A stretch of 64,000 bases of DNA, from positions 3,477,502-3,541,501 of the forward strand of contig NC_087393.1 of assembly GCF_963675165.1 (NCBI RefSeq), read 5' to 3'. The notes beneath the pieces were generated by a model, which saw only the letters and a program-made list of their open reading frames with translations, made no database searches and was not told where the DNA came from. A program made the translations under genes and the position numbers. Below are positions 43,466 to 52,882 of this stretch, piece after piece; position 1 is the stretch's first letter, and every line of letters begins with the position of its first letter. Source of the DNA: Halichondria panicea (taxonomy: Eukaryota; Porifera; Demospongiae; Suberitida; Halichondriidae).

Positions 43466-44190
43466 AGTTATGCAGATCCGCCCACTTCCGGCCAAAAGTA
43501 TCTAAAACTCATTAATTAGGGGGCGTGGTTACATACGTCCGCCATTTTGAGTGGCGAAAAGCACAGGTGGCAAGCTGTAGCAATGTTATTTGCAAAAGTT
43601 TGCAGCTCTACTATGGCTGAGTGTGATGCAGGGAGAGTCTCCAACTACTTTCAAGAACTAAAATAGGGTGCTATATAAAGCTATCATGTCAAGAAAAGGA
43701 GCATAAACAACAAGACAATGGATAAACCATGCAAACCAATTGACTGAATTGTAGATTTATAGAGCTGCACACACATGAAAATGTTTGTCTATTGCACTGA
43801 TTTCTGTTTCCATATCATGTTTATGTTCAGTATCTCTGGAGAGAGAGGGTCTTGACTCTTTCTGCCTGTGATAGATCGAGTGAATAACAAAACGGTAGTT
43901 TTGAAACTTTTGTGCTCCCCATTCTTTATCTTGACTGCAGCTACCCATCAACTATGGCGTTTTAGATATAGAAGAAAGCAATACAATGATAGTCTTGATC
44001 CTTTAGAGTGTCTGATTGCATTACCAACAGTGTAGCAGCTCTAACCGGAGCTCAACTTTTAGCATTTAGCCTACGTATCAAGGTACGTTTTGCCACTCAA
44101 AATGGCGGACATATGTAACCACGCCCCTTTTCCAAGAGTTTTTATGTGGCCACACCCTTTTGGGCCGGAAGTGGGCAGATCTGCATAATC
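43466..44190. mobile_element. 725-bp inverted-repeat element
   Basis: Left arm TATGCAGATCCGCCCACTTCCGG and the right arm CCGGAAGTGGGCAGATCTGCATA are near-perfect inverses. A second inner pair, GGGGCGTGGTTACATACGTC against ATATGTAACCACGCCCC and CGCCATTTTGAGTGGC against GCCACTCAAAATGGCG, extends them. The centre holds no convincing protein. Confidence 0.8.
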
Positions 44191-44719
44191 TATACTTCGA
44201 GGGGCGAGGTTTTTTCCACATGTGACAGATCACCAATTCGGCCTAAGACAATCTAGTCTGTGATCCATAAAGTTGGAAAGTAAGTAGAATATTACACGTA
44301 CACAGTGCTTAATACATCTCTGTATACCTTAATTTGTAATAAGAAGCCATAATTTCGCTAGATATATAAATTATGTATGTGTACCGTCTTTCGTCTAATT
44401 ATACAGCACCACCCTATAATAAAAGCGTTTGTTTTACTTCAATTGAGTGCCAAGTTTTATTGCTGATGCGTAGGTAAATTAAAAAAGAAAAGATAACGCA
44501 GCCTTAAATCGAGTATATCGAGGCTAGCCGGCTATAGTAAACTATATGATAGCCTAGCGGCTTGTGGAAACAGCAACAGTACTCTACGTTCTATTGATAA
44601 GCGCCACCCTAATATAATTATAAGCACAAAACTATAAAACTTCTATATTTGTGTGCCATTGGAAAATCATTATTAATTTTGTGGCGCTAAAAAATAAAGA
44701 AGGACGGTATCTGTGCTTG

Positions 44720-44877
44720 TAGCGGGTAATTTCCGGGGGTCAGAAAACTTTAAAGCAATATTTAGTAATATTATGGTGGCTGCGTATACTGCAGGGTAAG
44801 GTGGTCAAAATTTGTGGGTAAAATATTCGTGCTGAGGGATTCAATCTCAAGTTTTGTCCCCCCGAAAATTACCCCCT
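44720..44877. mobile_element. Hairpin MITE, TAGCGGGTAATTTCCGGGGG family
   Basis: TAGCGGGTAATTTCCGGGGG at the left and CCCCCCGAAAATTACCCCCTA at the right bound 158 bp. It matches the elements at 14451-14616 and 6113-6760. Confidence 0.7.
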
Positions 44878-46398
44878 ACAGTGTACTCTCCGAATAGTGG
44901 TACCAAAGCCTTCATTCGAATATCCTTTGTTCTTTAAAGAGGTATTTTATATGTACCGTAAAGTAACAGTATCTCTCATATAAAAGTTCTCGTTCCGCAT
45001 GTAGGGTATCCCTCATAAAAGCGTACCGTTCAAAGGCGATAAACGGCCACATAGAAACCGTTCAGAAGCGTTGGGCCAGCTAAAACGGCACTGAAATTAC
45101 CCGTTTTCATTCCGTAACAACGATAGCACGTATATGCACCAGTAGCATGACGATTATTACGCTCGGTATACGGTTGCTAGCTAGCTGGCTACAGTGTTCA
45201 AGAAATCAAACTGGTGAACTGTTATACTAATAAAAATCCACAGACAGCTACAGAGCCTCTAAGAATTAAGTGAGGTCAAGCGAGCTAGTTAGTAACTAGC
45301 TCGCTTAACCTCACTTATTCTTTACTGACATTCAACCTAAAAATTTTATACTATGTTTAATGTACATGACATTATACGATTGTGTATAATTATGCCTCGA
45401 GGTGTAGCCGCACAAGGGATACGGTAAAGCTGACTGTGTGTGTGTGTCTGTGTCTGTGTCTGTCTGTTCCAGCTGTAACTGCTCAACAGTTGCAATGCAA
45501 CGAAACAGCTTCTATAAGGCTTCTAGCCATGTTCTTTTGGATTTTGATTCATGGATTAAGCTTCTTTCTCGAGTTATGGCCAGTTTGACTCACATTAATA
45601 GCTGTTGCAGTCTCTTCAGAATCTTTCATAGCATCATCTGTTCGCACAAACTTTCTATTGAGTTAGTCTTGCACTAAAGCACTAGCTTTTTGTTAGCTAC
45701 AAGAGTCAGAAATAATCTGTTAAAACAGCTAGCTATAGTAGCCATTTCTGAACTTGATCTCTTTGGACACACACCCTTTAATTATTCCTGTGGATGTAAT
45801 GCGCATGCGCGCTCATCCCCCACATGTTAGAGAATCATTTGCATAATCAACTTACTTCTTTTTCTTGGGCACAGCTTGTTTATAATGGAAGTGTGCAACG
45901 AATATATTCCCAACTTGGGGTCTGTATCATAGCAACTGGGTAGGGTTTAACTACCATAAACTCCCGCATTCCTCATAAACTCCCTTGCCTTGAGGACGCA
46001 GATGGGTGGGGCTCACTGCTTGGACATTGACAAGTTAGTGCGTAGCTTAGTACTGGCTACAAGCTATACGCACAAGCTTTTTGTTCGTTTTCAATAGTTT
46101 TTGAGACTGTTAGCTAGTTGTATCCAAGGTGATCAAGGTAGCTTAGGTAGCAAGTACTTTTCATTGAAGTGGGTATAATTATAACACTTATTGTCCACTA
46201 CATTCGAATTTATGGCAAACGTAAACCATCCTTGGCCTCGGGGCTTCGCCTTCGTCCTCGGAGGTTTACTGTTATAAATTCTGATGTAATGGACAATAAG
46301 TACGTATAACGTGTACTGTTGATTTGCTACTGCCAACTTTCATAGTGAATGCAAGAAGTTGTACAGTCTCTCCATAGCTTTTATGTGTTCCTGGATTA

Positions 46399-47319
46399 CC
46401 GTATATGCTCGATTAGAGGCCGCTCTCAAATAGTAGCCTCAGTGAACTTTGACTCGAGCATTTCTGCACGTGGCAGCCAAAAAAATTATTAATACTAGCA
46501 GCTAGCTACTAGGTACAGGCAAGGGCGTATACAGAGAAGAGGGCATGCAACTCACCCTATTCTCAGAATCATCCGACTTCGTATTGAGCTATTTTTAGAA
46601 CTGCCCACAAAAACTCCCACATGTAACGTTTGACCACACAAGGTAAATCAAGGTCTTTTGTATATCTGCAGCTAGCTAGCTCAATTGCAGCATAGTAGAA
46701 CTAGTTACTCAGCAGCAGTATGGCTCGCACTAGCAGTGTAAAAGGCAATATCCAAACCATCCAACAGTTGCAACGCCAAGAAGATGAAACCTAAGTACAA
46801 TAAACCTGTCTTCCTGAGTCTCTGGTACTTCTTAACAATACTCCCAGCACTAATAACTTCCCGCTCGAAGGGATTGTCTTGGACCTGGCTGAATTAGGAC
46901 TGGTCATGACACCTCTCTAAATAATACTGTACTGTTTAGCTAGCTAGCTAGCTAGCAAAGGCAGCTCTGATGTACACGCCCATAATTATAACTCCGTAAA
47001 TAACGCCGCCCACTTGTTCACGTCCGTATACAGGATTCTATTTTTAGTATATCCGGCCTCTGATACGAAGTCGGATGAGTACGTGCGGTACATAGTGAGT
47101 TGCATGCCCTCTTTTCTGTATACGCCCTCGGTACAGGTACGTAGCAGCTTGTTAGTGCTTCACAAACTTTCTCATGGCAGAGTTCAAGTTTTATGGAAAA
47201 GGTTTGAATTAGCTGGAGCTAATAAACGCCGCTCTTGAACAGTGGCCTCTCTCGAATTGTAGCCTCCTCTTCCAGCAAAATGTAGCCGCGGCTCCTGATC
47301 AAGCATATATATATATGGT
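46399..47319. mobile_element. CCGTATATGC-end element split by a nested MITE
   Basis: Starts CCGTATATGCTCGATTAGAG and ends GCTCCTGATCAAGCATATAT. The two halves contain GCGGC, GGCTACTA-type and ATAGTAGCCTC motifs like those of 32775-33095. Removing the nested insert at 46520-47129 and one target copy brings the halves to about the length of that relative. Confidence 0.75.
46520..47129. mobile_element. Nested MITE with 8-bp target duplication
   Basis: Ends CAAGGGCGTATACAGAGAAG and CTTTTCTGTATACGCCCTC, with GGGCATGCAACTCA and TGAGTTGCATGCCC inside. Exact GGTACAGG copies flank it at 46512-46519 and 47130-47137. An 8-bp duplication fits hAT-type insertion. It sits inside the older element at 46399-47319. 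Confidence 0.88.
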
Positions 47320-47939
47320 ACACCAGTCACCAGGACATTTTAGCTAGCTTTGTATAATTATACAGAATAAATAAAACGTATTACTAACTCAACAAAATTA
47401 TATTCCGTAGAACAATAATTATACGTAATTAAGATGTGTTTATGAATAATACGCTACCAGTTTTGCGTTTTTCTGGCTCCGTTCAAACGTAACGCAGCGG
47501 AAATTTTTATAGGGCTACTGTAGGGCACTCGAAGTAGAAATTTAGTTTCAGCTCCTCCTTCCTTGTATATATTGATTCGGGCAGGGGAGGGGTAGAGGAC
47601 ATTTTGACGTCATGTTTCATCATGAAATTGGCTTTAGAACAAGCTCACATTACAACTTGAGCATGAGATCTTGCAAGCACGTACATGGCATTTTATGTTA
47701 TATGCATGTGCAGAAGGCAATACCCTTAAATCAGGGAGGTTGACAATAATTATGCTAGCGGGAAGCAGAGCTGAAACTATGTTTATTCCATGTAAATACC
47801 GGACATATTCACAATCTAGCCCAGATAGAATATTCTGTCAGTAGTTTACTCTATACAACATTGTACTTCAACTTACAAATAGCACCACAATTTGAATGGC
47901 TACACCATTTAATTTTTCCATGACTCTACAGGTAGGCTG

Positions 47940-50900
47940 ATGGACAACCCCCCTCTCGTTCCCCCTCTGCATGGGACACGCTACTTGTACGAAGACAGCT
48001 TCAAGTACTACTTCCCGTATGGCAATGTTCCTGCAGTAAACTTTCTCGAATGCGTGCCCTGGGAAATCAAAAGCCCTGATATTTTGGTGCTTGCCTGTGG
48101 AGACTTGCGTTCTGTTTTCTACACTATTTGGAAGAACTTCAACGGAGGTTTTGAACAGACATTTGAAAGCACGAATTTTACGATTCACGACGTGTCGGCC
48201 GCTGTTTCAGCGAGGAATATCCTCTTCCTGTATCTCTGCATCAAGATTCCTAAAGACAGTGCTAGTCGTAAAAAATGGCTATGTGCATTTTGGAGCATCT
48301 GGTTCTGCCACGAGCTACTACCTGACCACGAGCAAACCTTGCATGAGGCTTTGAAGACCCTTCTAGAATATTCCAAGAACTGGTCTAGCCCCGACAACCC
48401 TCTGTCTTCGTTTGTACAATTCTACAACCCTAAAACCCTCACTGACATCAAAGAATTTTGGTCCATGTGGTGCCACGAGAAGGTCATGGCATCAGTTAGA
48501 GCGATGAGGGCTGCCAGACAGGTTGAAATGAGCAAGCTACAAGGAAAAACAGAGGGTGAAGCATCTCTTGGATTGTTTGATCTCACTGGCATGTTGGGCT
48601 CAAATCTTAACAAACCGCAAACTATACGACTGAGAAACGAGTACAAAGCCTATCTCGACTCTGGAAATGCGTATGCTGAAGAACTAACTGAAGAGCCACA
48701 AAAGAAGAGAAAAGTGAATCCCACATTTATCGAGAAGCGTGGAGAATATGGCATGTATTACATTCAATGCCCCTACCGTTGTTTTCATCAAGTGTACATC
48801 ACTAATATCAAGAAAATGCTTAGAGCAGGCATGCATGTTACCGATTCCGACAGGAAATACATCGAAGTCAGTGTAGAAGCCTATGAGGAACAACCTCTTC
48901 TTGCCAACAGCTTTCAACAATTCGCATTGTGGGTGTGTAGTACAGCTGATACGTTTCGATGTCGACAAAAGAAAGTTTCGTTCAACTTTGTTTGCTGCAT
49001 AGATCCCATTTCTTTCTGCTACCTCAATAGTAACAAGTTCAACATGGTGTTTGCCTTCACCATCATTGACCTGTGTGCTCCTCCAGCACTAGTCTTAGCT
49101 GGCGTCAGACTTCTCCAAAATGGTGGTCGTTTTGTGTGTGGGTCCGTTCTTCATCTAGACCTTGCTAAAACTATCCAAGAGTTTATTATGGAGTCCTTCG
49201 GGTTCTCCTCCAAGTTTCTACCTGTGATTTGTGGCATCAGGTGTGTGAACCACGAGGGGGAAGGTTATTCCAGTATTGTTTCAAGCGAACACCTTTGCCT
49301 CGAAACAGCAGACACAGACGCAAGACAATCCTCGATGCGTGAGAAGCTAATTTACTGGGAAAAAGTGGACATGTCACCCCCGCTTGTGATCAACTCTATG
49401 TTCGATTGTCCGAAGTTATGTGCTGCACTCGTAAACTGCTTTTACGTCTGCTGTACTCCACTCTTAACACATCATCCTGTCGGAAAAACGGTGTTAAACA
49501 ATCTCTGTACTGATACAGCCATTCAGATCCTCCACTCATTTGCTGTTAGACTCGAGCCAAGCGTCATTAGCTCACATGAGTTTTGGGAGCCATTTGTTGA
49601 AGAAGTGAAAAAGAACAAACAAATGCAAGCCTTCTATGCAACGATTCAAATCCAAGCCCTTGTCACTGGGATTCATCTACACTTCACTCTGGACAAGTCT
49701 AACTGCCCCACTTGTTTGGACAAGCCCATCTCCAGCTACGCTGGGCTGCTTCGTATGGAAGTGCCCATAGAGAAGATATCTGATCGCCATCCCCTTTATT
49801 CAATTTTCGTCACCCAGGAGAAACTCAAATCACCTGAGGGACTGTGTGCCAATGCAAACATGTCTTTTTTGGTGGCCTTTACCGAGTCTTTGTACCGACT
49901 TTCCGCTCATCACTTGGACTGCACATCAGGAACTATTCTTGGAAATATTTTGCAACTCAGTTGTCTAGTTCCTCTCGAATTTGTTGAAAAGGACTACTCG
50001 TTTTCGCTCAACGAATTCACCAGGCATAAAGACACAAAAGGTCAGGTTTATACTTGGCCGAACCTGATGATTGTACATGGTAAACTCAGAGATTACCTTG
50101 TCAGAGATCAAGTCATTCCAAAAGGAAAACTTTCTTCACAATATGTTGCCCCCGAGCCCTACTCTCTCGGTACTGTAATCAAAAATGTTGGAAACGGAGA
50201 TCTTTTTGAAACAACTCTCAGTCTAGCTGAGGGCAAACCAGAATTACTGACAACAAAACTGGATATCCAGAAAGTCTCTAACACTCAAGTGAAAACTGTG
50301 TGTGGAGACAGCAGTTCAGTGATCAAATACCCTTATCCTGTGTATTTCAATAAGATGAATTTACAACGTTCCAAGAAATCGAAAACTCTCGTAATTAAAG
50401 CTCAACGTAGGTGCTACAATTACGATGACGAAGGACAGATTTTTCACGTTAACCCTGAAGACCATTTCTCTCTCCCTCCAGTGATTGTTGATCCTGTCAC
50501 CCTGGAACTCTTCATGAGAATGCAGTATGCTTCCAAAGAGATCATGTTCAAGACAAATGCACAACATGGTAAGGGTGTGTGTCGACTAACGCTAAGTGTT
50601 GAACAGATGGTCAGGCAAATGCTTACGACAAACGATACCATCTACGTTATGCTCTCCTTAGAGAGTGAGCAACTTTGGGGTATTGTGGAGGTTCTCAACA
50701 GGGTTGTTGACGTCAACAGAAAAGTACCCGCTGTTCATGTGAGCTACCTTTTCCTTGACGAATTTCCTGGACAAGTTTCGGATGTTGTACAAAAAGCAGT
50801 GTATGTGGGGGCGTATCAACAAGGAATTAAAGCTGTCAAACTGCAGTTTCTACAAGAGCATTTCCAGTATGTAAAAGAAGTATTTCTCAGCTTCTCAAAA

Positions 50901-52241
50901 AACACTCTTCAGTCCTCACTTTCGAAGTCTTCAGTTGTGCCCACTCTTGAGCTTAAGCAGTCTGTCAGTCAAGCGGTTGTGTATCCTCTATATGAAGACC
51001 CAGGCCGAGCGGTAAAAGATCTCCAATGCCCCATGTGTCGAGGAGCTTTGAAGGTGGAAACTATGCAGAGATGTGCCTGTGAGGAGGTGGGATACTGTAG
51101 CGTTGTGTGTAAGGAGCGCCATTTCCAAGAGCATATTCAAGAATGCAAGTTGTTAAAATATGCAACGGGTAAATCTAAGGCTACTAAATCTGAGGCTACT
51201 AAATCTGAGGCTACTAGTCAAAAACAGATTGTTGAAGATAAAGAACGTTGTGCATATTGTTGGAAGAGTACTCCCTCTCTCAAATCGTGTGCTAAGTGCC
51301 GCAAGATTATGTACTGTGGTCGAGAGTGTCAAAAAAGTCACTGGAAAACACACAAAAACGATTGTATCGTTACCAGCGACGCAGATAAGAAAAGCAAACC
51401 AAAATGCAATAGCTGTGAGAAAGAGATAACTGATGAACTAACTAAGTGTATAGGATGTGAGAGTATGTCCTATTGCAGTATAAAATGCCAGACATACCAC
51501 TGGAGACAACACAAGCTCAAGTGTAAGGGCTCTTCTGGAGTCAAGGAGACTGGTAAACCCAGCGAAGGCAAAGGCTCTTCTAAGCCCGGTGGAATCAAGG
51601 GCACTAGTAATCTCAGCGAAGGCAAAGGCTCTTCTAAGCCCGGTGGAATCAAGGGCACTGGTAATCTCAGCGAAGGCACAGACTCTTCTAAACCCAGCAA
51701 AATCAAGGGCACTGGTACACCTAGCGAAGGCACATGCTCTTCTAAACCCAGTGAAGTCAGTGGTGCCACTAAACCTAGCAGTACCGCTAAAACCAGCGAA
51801 ATCAAGGACTCTTCTAAACCAAGTGAAGTCAAGGGCATTGCTAAACCAGAGTGCTCTTCTAACGTGAGCAAAGCTACTGCCAGCCCAGGTACCAACTCAA
51901 AGCAACAAAAAAAAGGAAAGATGAAAATTAAATCTGGACAGCAAACCTCAAGCACCAAGAAATATCTCGATTCAAAGCAAAAGCAGAATGAAGACCCTAC
52001 TTCTCAACCTGAATCTTTGTCTTCGAGCCCAGACACACTCGATACTACTGCCAGTGAGAGGACAACTGAAAAGGAGAAGGCCAAGGCCAAGACTGGAGTG
52101 AGTATGCGATGTGCGTACTGTGAAAAGAAGCCGACTAAGCCTCAGCGTTGTGCCAGGTGCCAGAAGGTGTTCTACTGTGGACATGAGTGTCAAAGGTCTC
52201 ACTGGAAAGAACACAAGCCAATTTGCAAGTCGATTAACTAA
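47940..52241 (+). CDS. Large intronless DUF4470-like and four-MYND-finger protein (copy 2)
   Basis: A 1,433-residue paralogue of the gene at 39258-43037, colinear along its length. It shares MDNPP(L/S), LHGTRY, FYTIWKNF, KKWLCAFWSIWFCHELLPDH, FGFSSKFLPVICGIRC, GEGYSSIVSSEHLCLE and VNRKVPA. The start ATG lies 8 bp after an acceptor. The N-terminal 110 residues are DUF4470-like. Four MYND fingers lie at about residues 1028-1065, 1098-1135, 1148-1187 and 1390-1428. Between fingers 3 and 4 is an insertion of about 200 residues made of degenerate repeats of about 18-20 residues (GSSKPGGIKGT.NLSEGK type), rich in Ser, Lys, Gly and Pro and likely disordered; it explains most of the length difference. 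A short KSEATKSEAT repeat precedes finger 2. The final finger is nearly identical between paralogues. Function unknown; a protein-binding scaffold is inferred. Confidence 0.88.
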   Translation: MDNPPLVPPLHGTRYLYEDSFKYYFPYGNVPAVNFLECVPWEIKSPDILVLACGDLRSVFYTIWKNFNGGFEQTFESTNFTIHDVSAAVSARNILFLYLCIKIPKDSASRKKWLCAFWSIWFCHELLPDHEQTLHEALKTLLEYSKNWSSPDNPLSSFVQFYNPKTLTDIKEFWSMWCHEKVMASVRAMRAARQVEMSKLQGKTEGEASLGLFDLTGMLGSNLNKPQTIRLRNEYKAYLDSGNAYAEELTEEPQKKRKVNPTFIEKRGEYGMYYIQCPYRCFHQVYITNIKKMLRAGMHVTDSDRKYIEVSVEAYEEQPLLANSFQQFALWVCSTADTFRCRQKKVSFNFVCCIDPISFCYLNSNKFNMVFAFTIIDLCAPPALVLAGVRLLQNGGRFVCGSVLHLDLAKTIQEFIMESFGFSSKFLPVICGIRCVNHEGEGYSSIVSSEHLCLETADTDARQSSMREKLIYWEKVDMSPPLVINSMFDCPKLCAALVNCFYVCCTPLLTHHPVGKTVLNNLCTDTAIQILHSFAVRLEPSVISSHEFWEPFVEEVKKNKQMQAFYATIQIQALVTGIHLHFTLDKSNCPTCLDKPISSYAGLLRMEVPIEKISDRHPLYSIFVTQEKLKSPEGLCANANMSFLVAFTESLYRLSAHHLDCTSGTILGNILQLSCLVPLEFVEKDYSFSLNEFTRHKDTKGQVYTWPNLMIVHGKLRDYLVRDQVIPKGKLSSQYVAPEPYSLGTVIKNVGNGDLFETTLSLAEGKPELLTTKLDIQKVSNTQVKTVCGDSSSVIKYPYPVYFNKMNLQRSKKSKTLVIKAQRRCYNYDDEGQIFHVNPEDHFSLPPVIVDPVTLELFMRMQYASKEIMFKTNAQHGKGVCRLTLSVEQMVRQMLTTNDTIYVMLSLESEQLWGIVEVLNRVVDVNRKVPAVHVSYLFLDEFPGQVSDVVQKAVYVGAYQQGIKAVKLQFLQEHFQYVKEVFLSFSKNTLQSSLSKSSVVPTLELKQSVSQAVVYPLYEDPGRAVKDLQCPMCRGALKVETMQRCACEEVGYCSVVCKERHFQEHIQECKLLKYATGKSKATKSEATKSEATSQKQIVEDKERCAYCWKSTPSLKSCAKCRKIMYCGRECQKSHWKTHKNDCIVTSDADKKSKPKCNSCEKEITDELTKCIGCESMSYCSIKCQTYHWRQHKLKCKGSSGVKETGKPSEGKGSSKPGGIKGTSNLSEGKGSSKPGGIKGTGNLSEGTDSSKPSKIKGTGTPSEGTCSSKPSEVSGATKPSSTAKTSEIKDSSKPSEVKGIAKPECSSNVSKATASPGTNSKQQKKGKMKIKSGQQTSSTKKYLDSKQKQNEDPTSQPESLSSSPDTLDTTASERTTEKEKAKAKTGVSMRCAYCEKKPTKPQRCARCQKVFYCGHECQRSHWKEHKPICKSIN
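51540..51840 (+). repeat. Coding minisatellite in the second MYND gene
   Basis: Units of about 54-60 bp, encoding variants of GSSKPGGIKGTGNLSEG, are repeated about five times. The clearest pair begins at about 51568 and 51622 with AAAGGCTCTTCTAAGCCCGG. The reading frame is kept throughout. Confidence 0.85.
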
Positions 52242-52882
52242 TGTGCTATGTATAACTCACTGAACTTTTGTTACCTTAGCTATAATTATTACGTAGTTTT
52301 ATTCACACTTATTATGGTTATTGTATAGTTCTTTCTTGCTTTGATTTGATGAACACACTATTATAGCGGCATGCATGTATATAATTATGTTGCTATTATT
52401 GATCAAACACAATCGCTTATGCTTGCATGGTTAATTCTAATGTACATGCATGTGTAAGATACCCCCCCCCCCCCCCCTCCTCCCTAGAAGAAATTACACA
52501 TAATATGCAAAGCAACCCAAAAACCCACATGCATGCACCTACAAAAATATTTTCTGGTGGGCATGCCTCCAGACTCCCCTTATATATAATCGGCAGCACT
52601 CTCCACATGAATTATTTCCTACTTCAAAATCCTTTTATTATGACACCCCCCCCCCCCCCGAGTTTATATAACATAGAACTATCACATGATCACCTGTAGG
52701 TTTCATAACAGGTAAACCAAAACAGTTTTTTTTAATACTGTGTATGCATGTCCTTCAGATAATGTAGGATATACACAATAGGTGTCCCCCTCCCTCACAA
52801 AAATTAACAATAATTATAAAGATTCAAACATGTAATGATAATAATGGCAGCATTATTGTGATAGGATCGAGTCATTTTTAAT
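52242..52882. other. Convergent 3' spacer between the MYND gene and GID4, with two poly-C tracts
   Basis: Holds the 3' UTRs of the two converging genes. C runs occur at about 52461-52477 and 52645-52658. No gene recognised. Confidence 0.5.

Larger units (their letters stand above)
43038..47939. other. Spacer between the two MYND genes, filled with mobile elements
   Basis: No coding exon recognised. It contains the elements listed at 43346-43421, 43466-44190, 44720-44877, 46399-47319 and 46520-47129, a CT/GT microsatellite at about 45437-45468 and a repeat fragment at about 45385-45700. The last 100 bp end in an acceptor (TGACTCTACAG) just before the second MYND gene, so a 5' non-coding exon probably lies here. 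Confidence 0.5.

Noticed and set aside
45382-45677. Short plus-strand frames near 45.4-45.7 kb as a small secreted protein
   Set aside because: The DNA belongs to an interspersed repeat family with a GT/CT microsatellite, and the hydrophobic stretch comes from the microsatellite.
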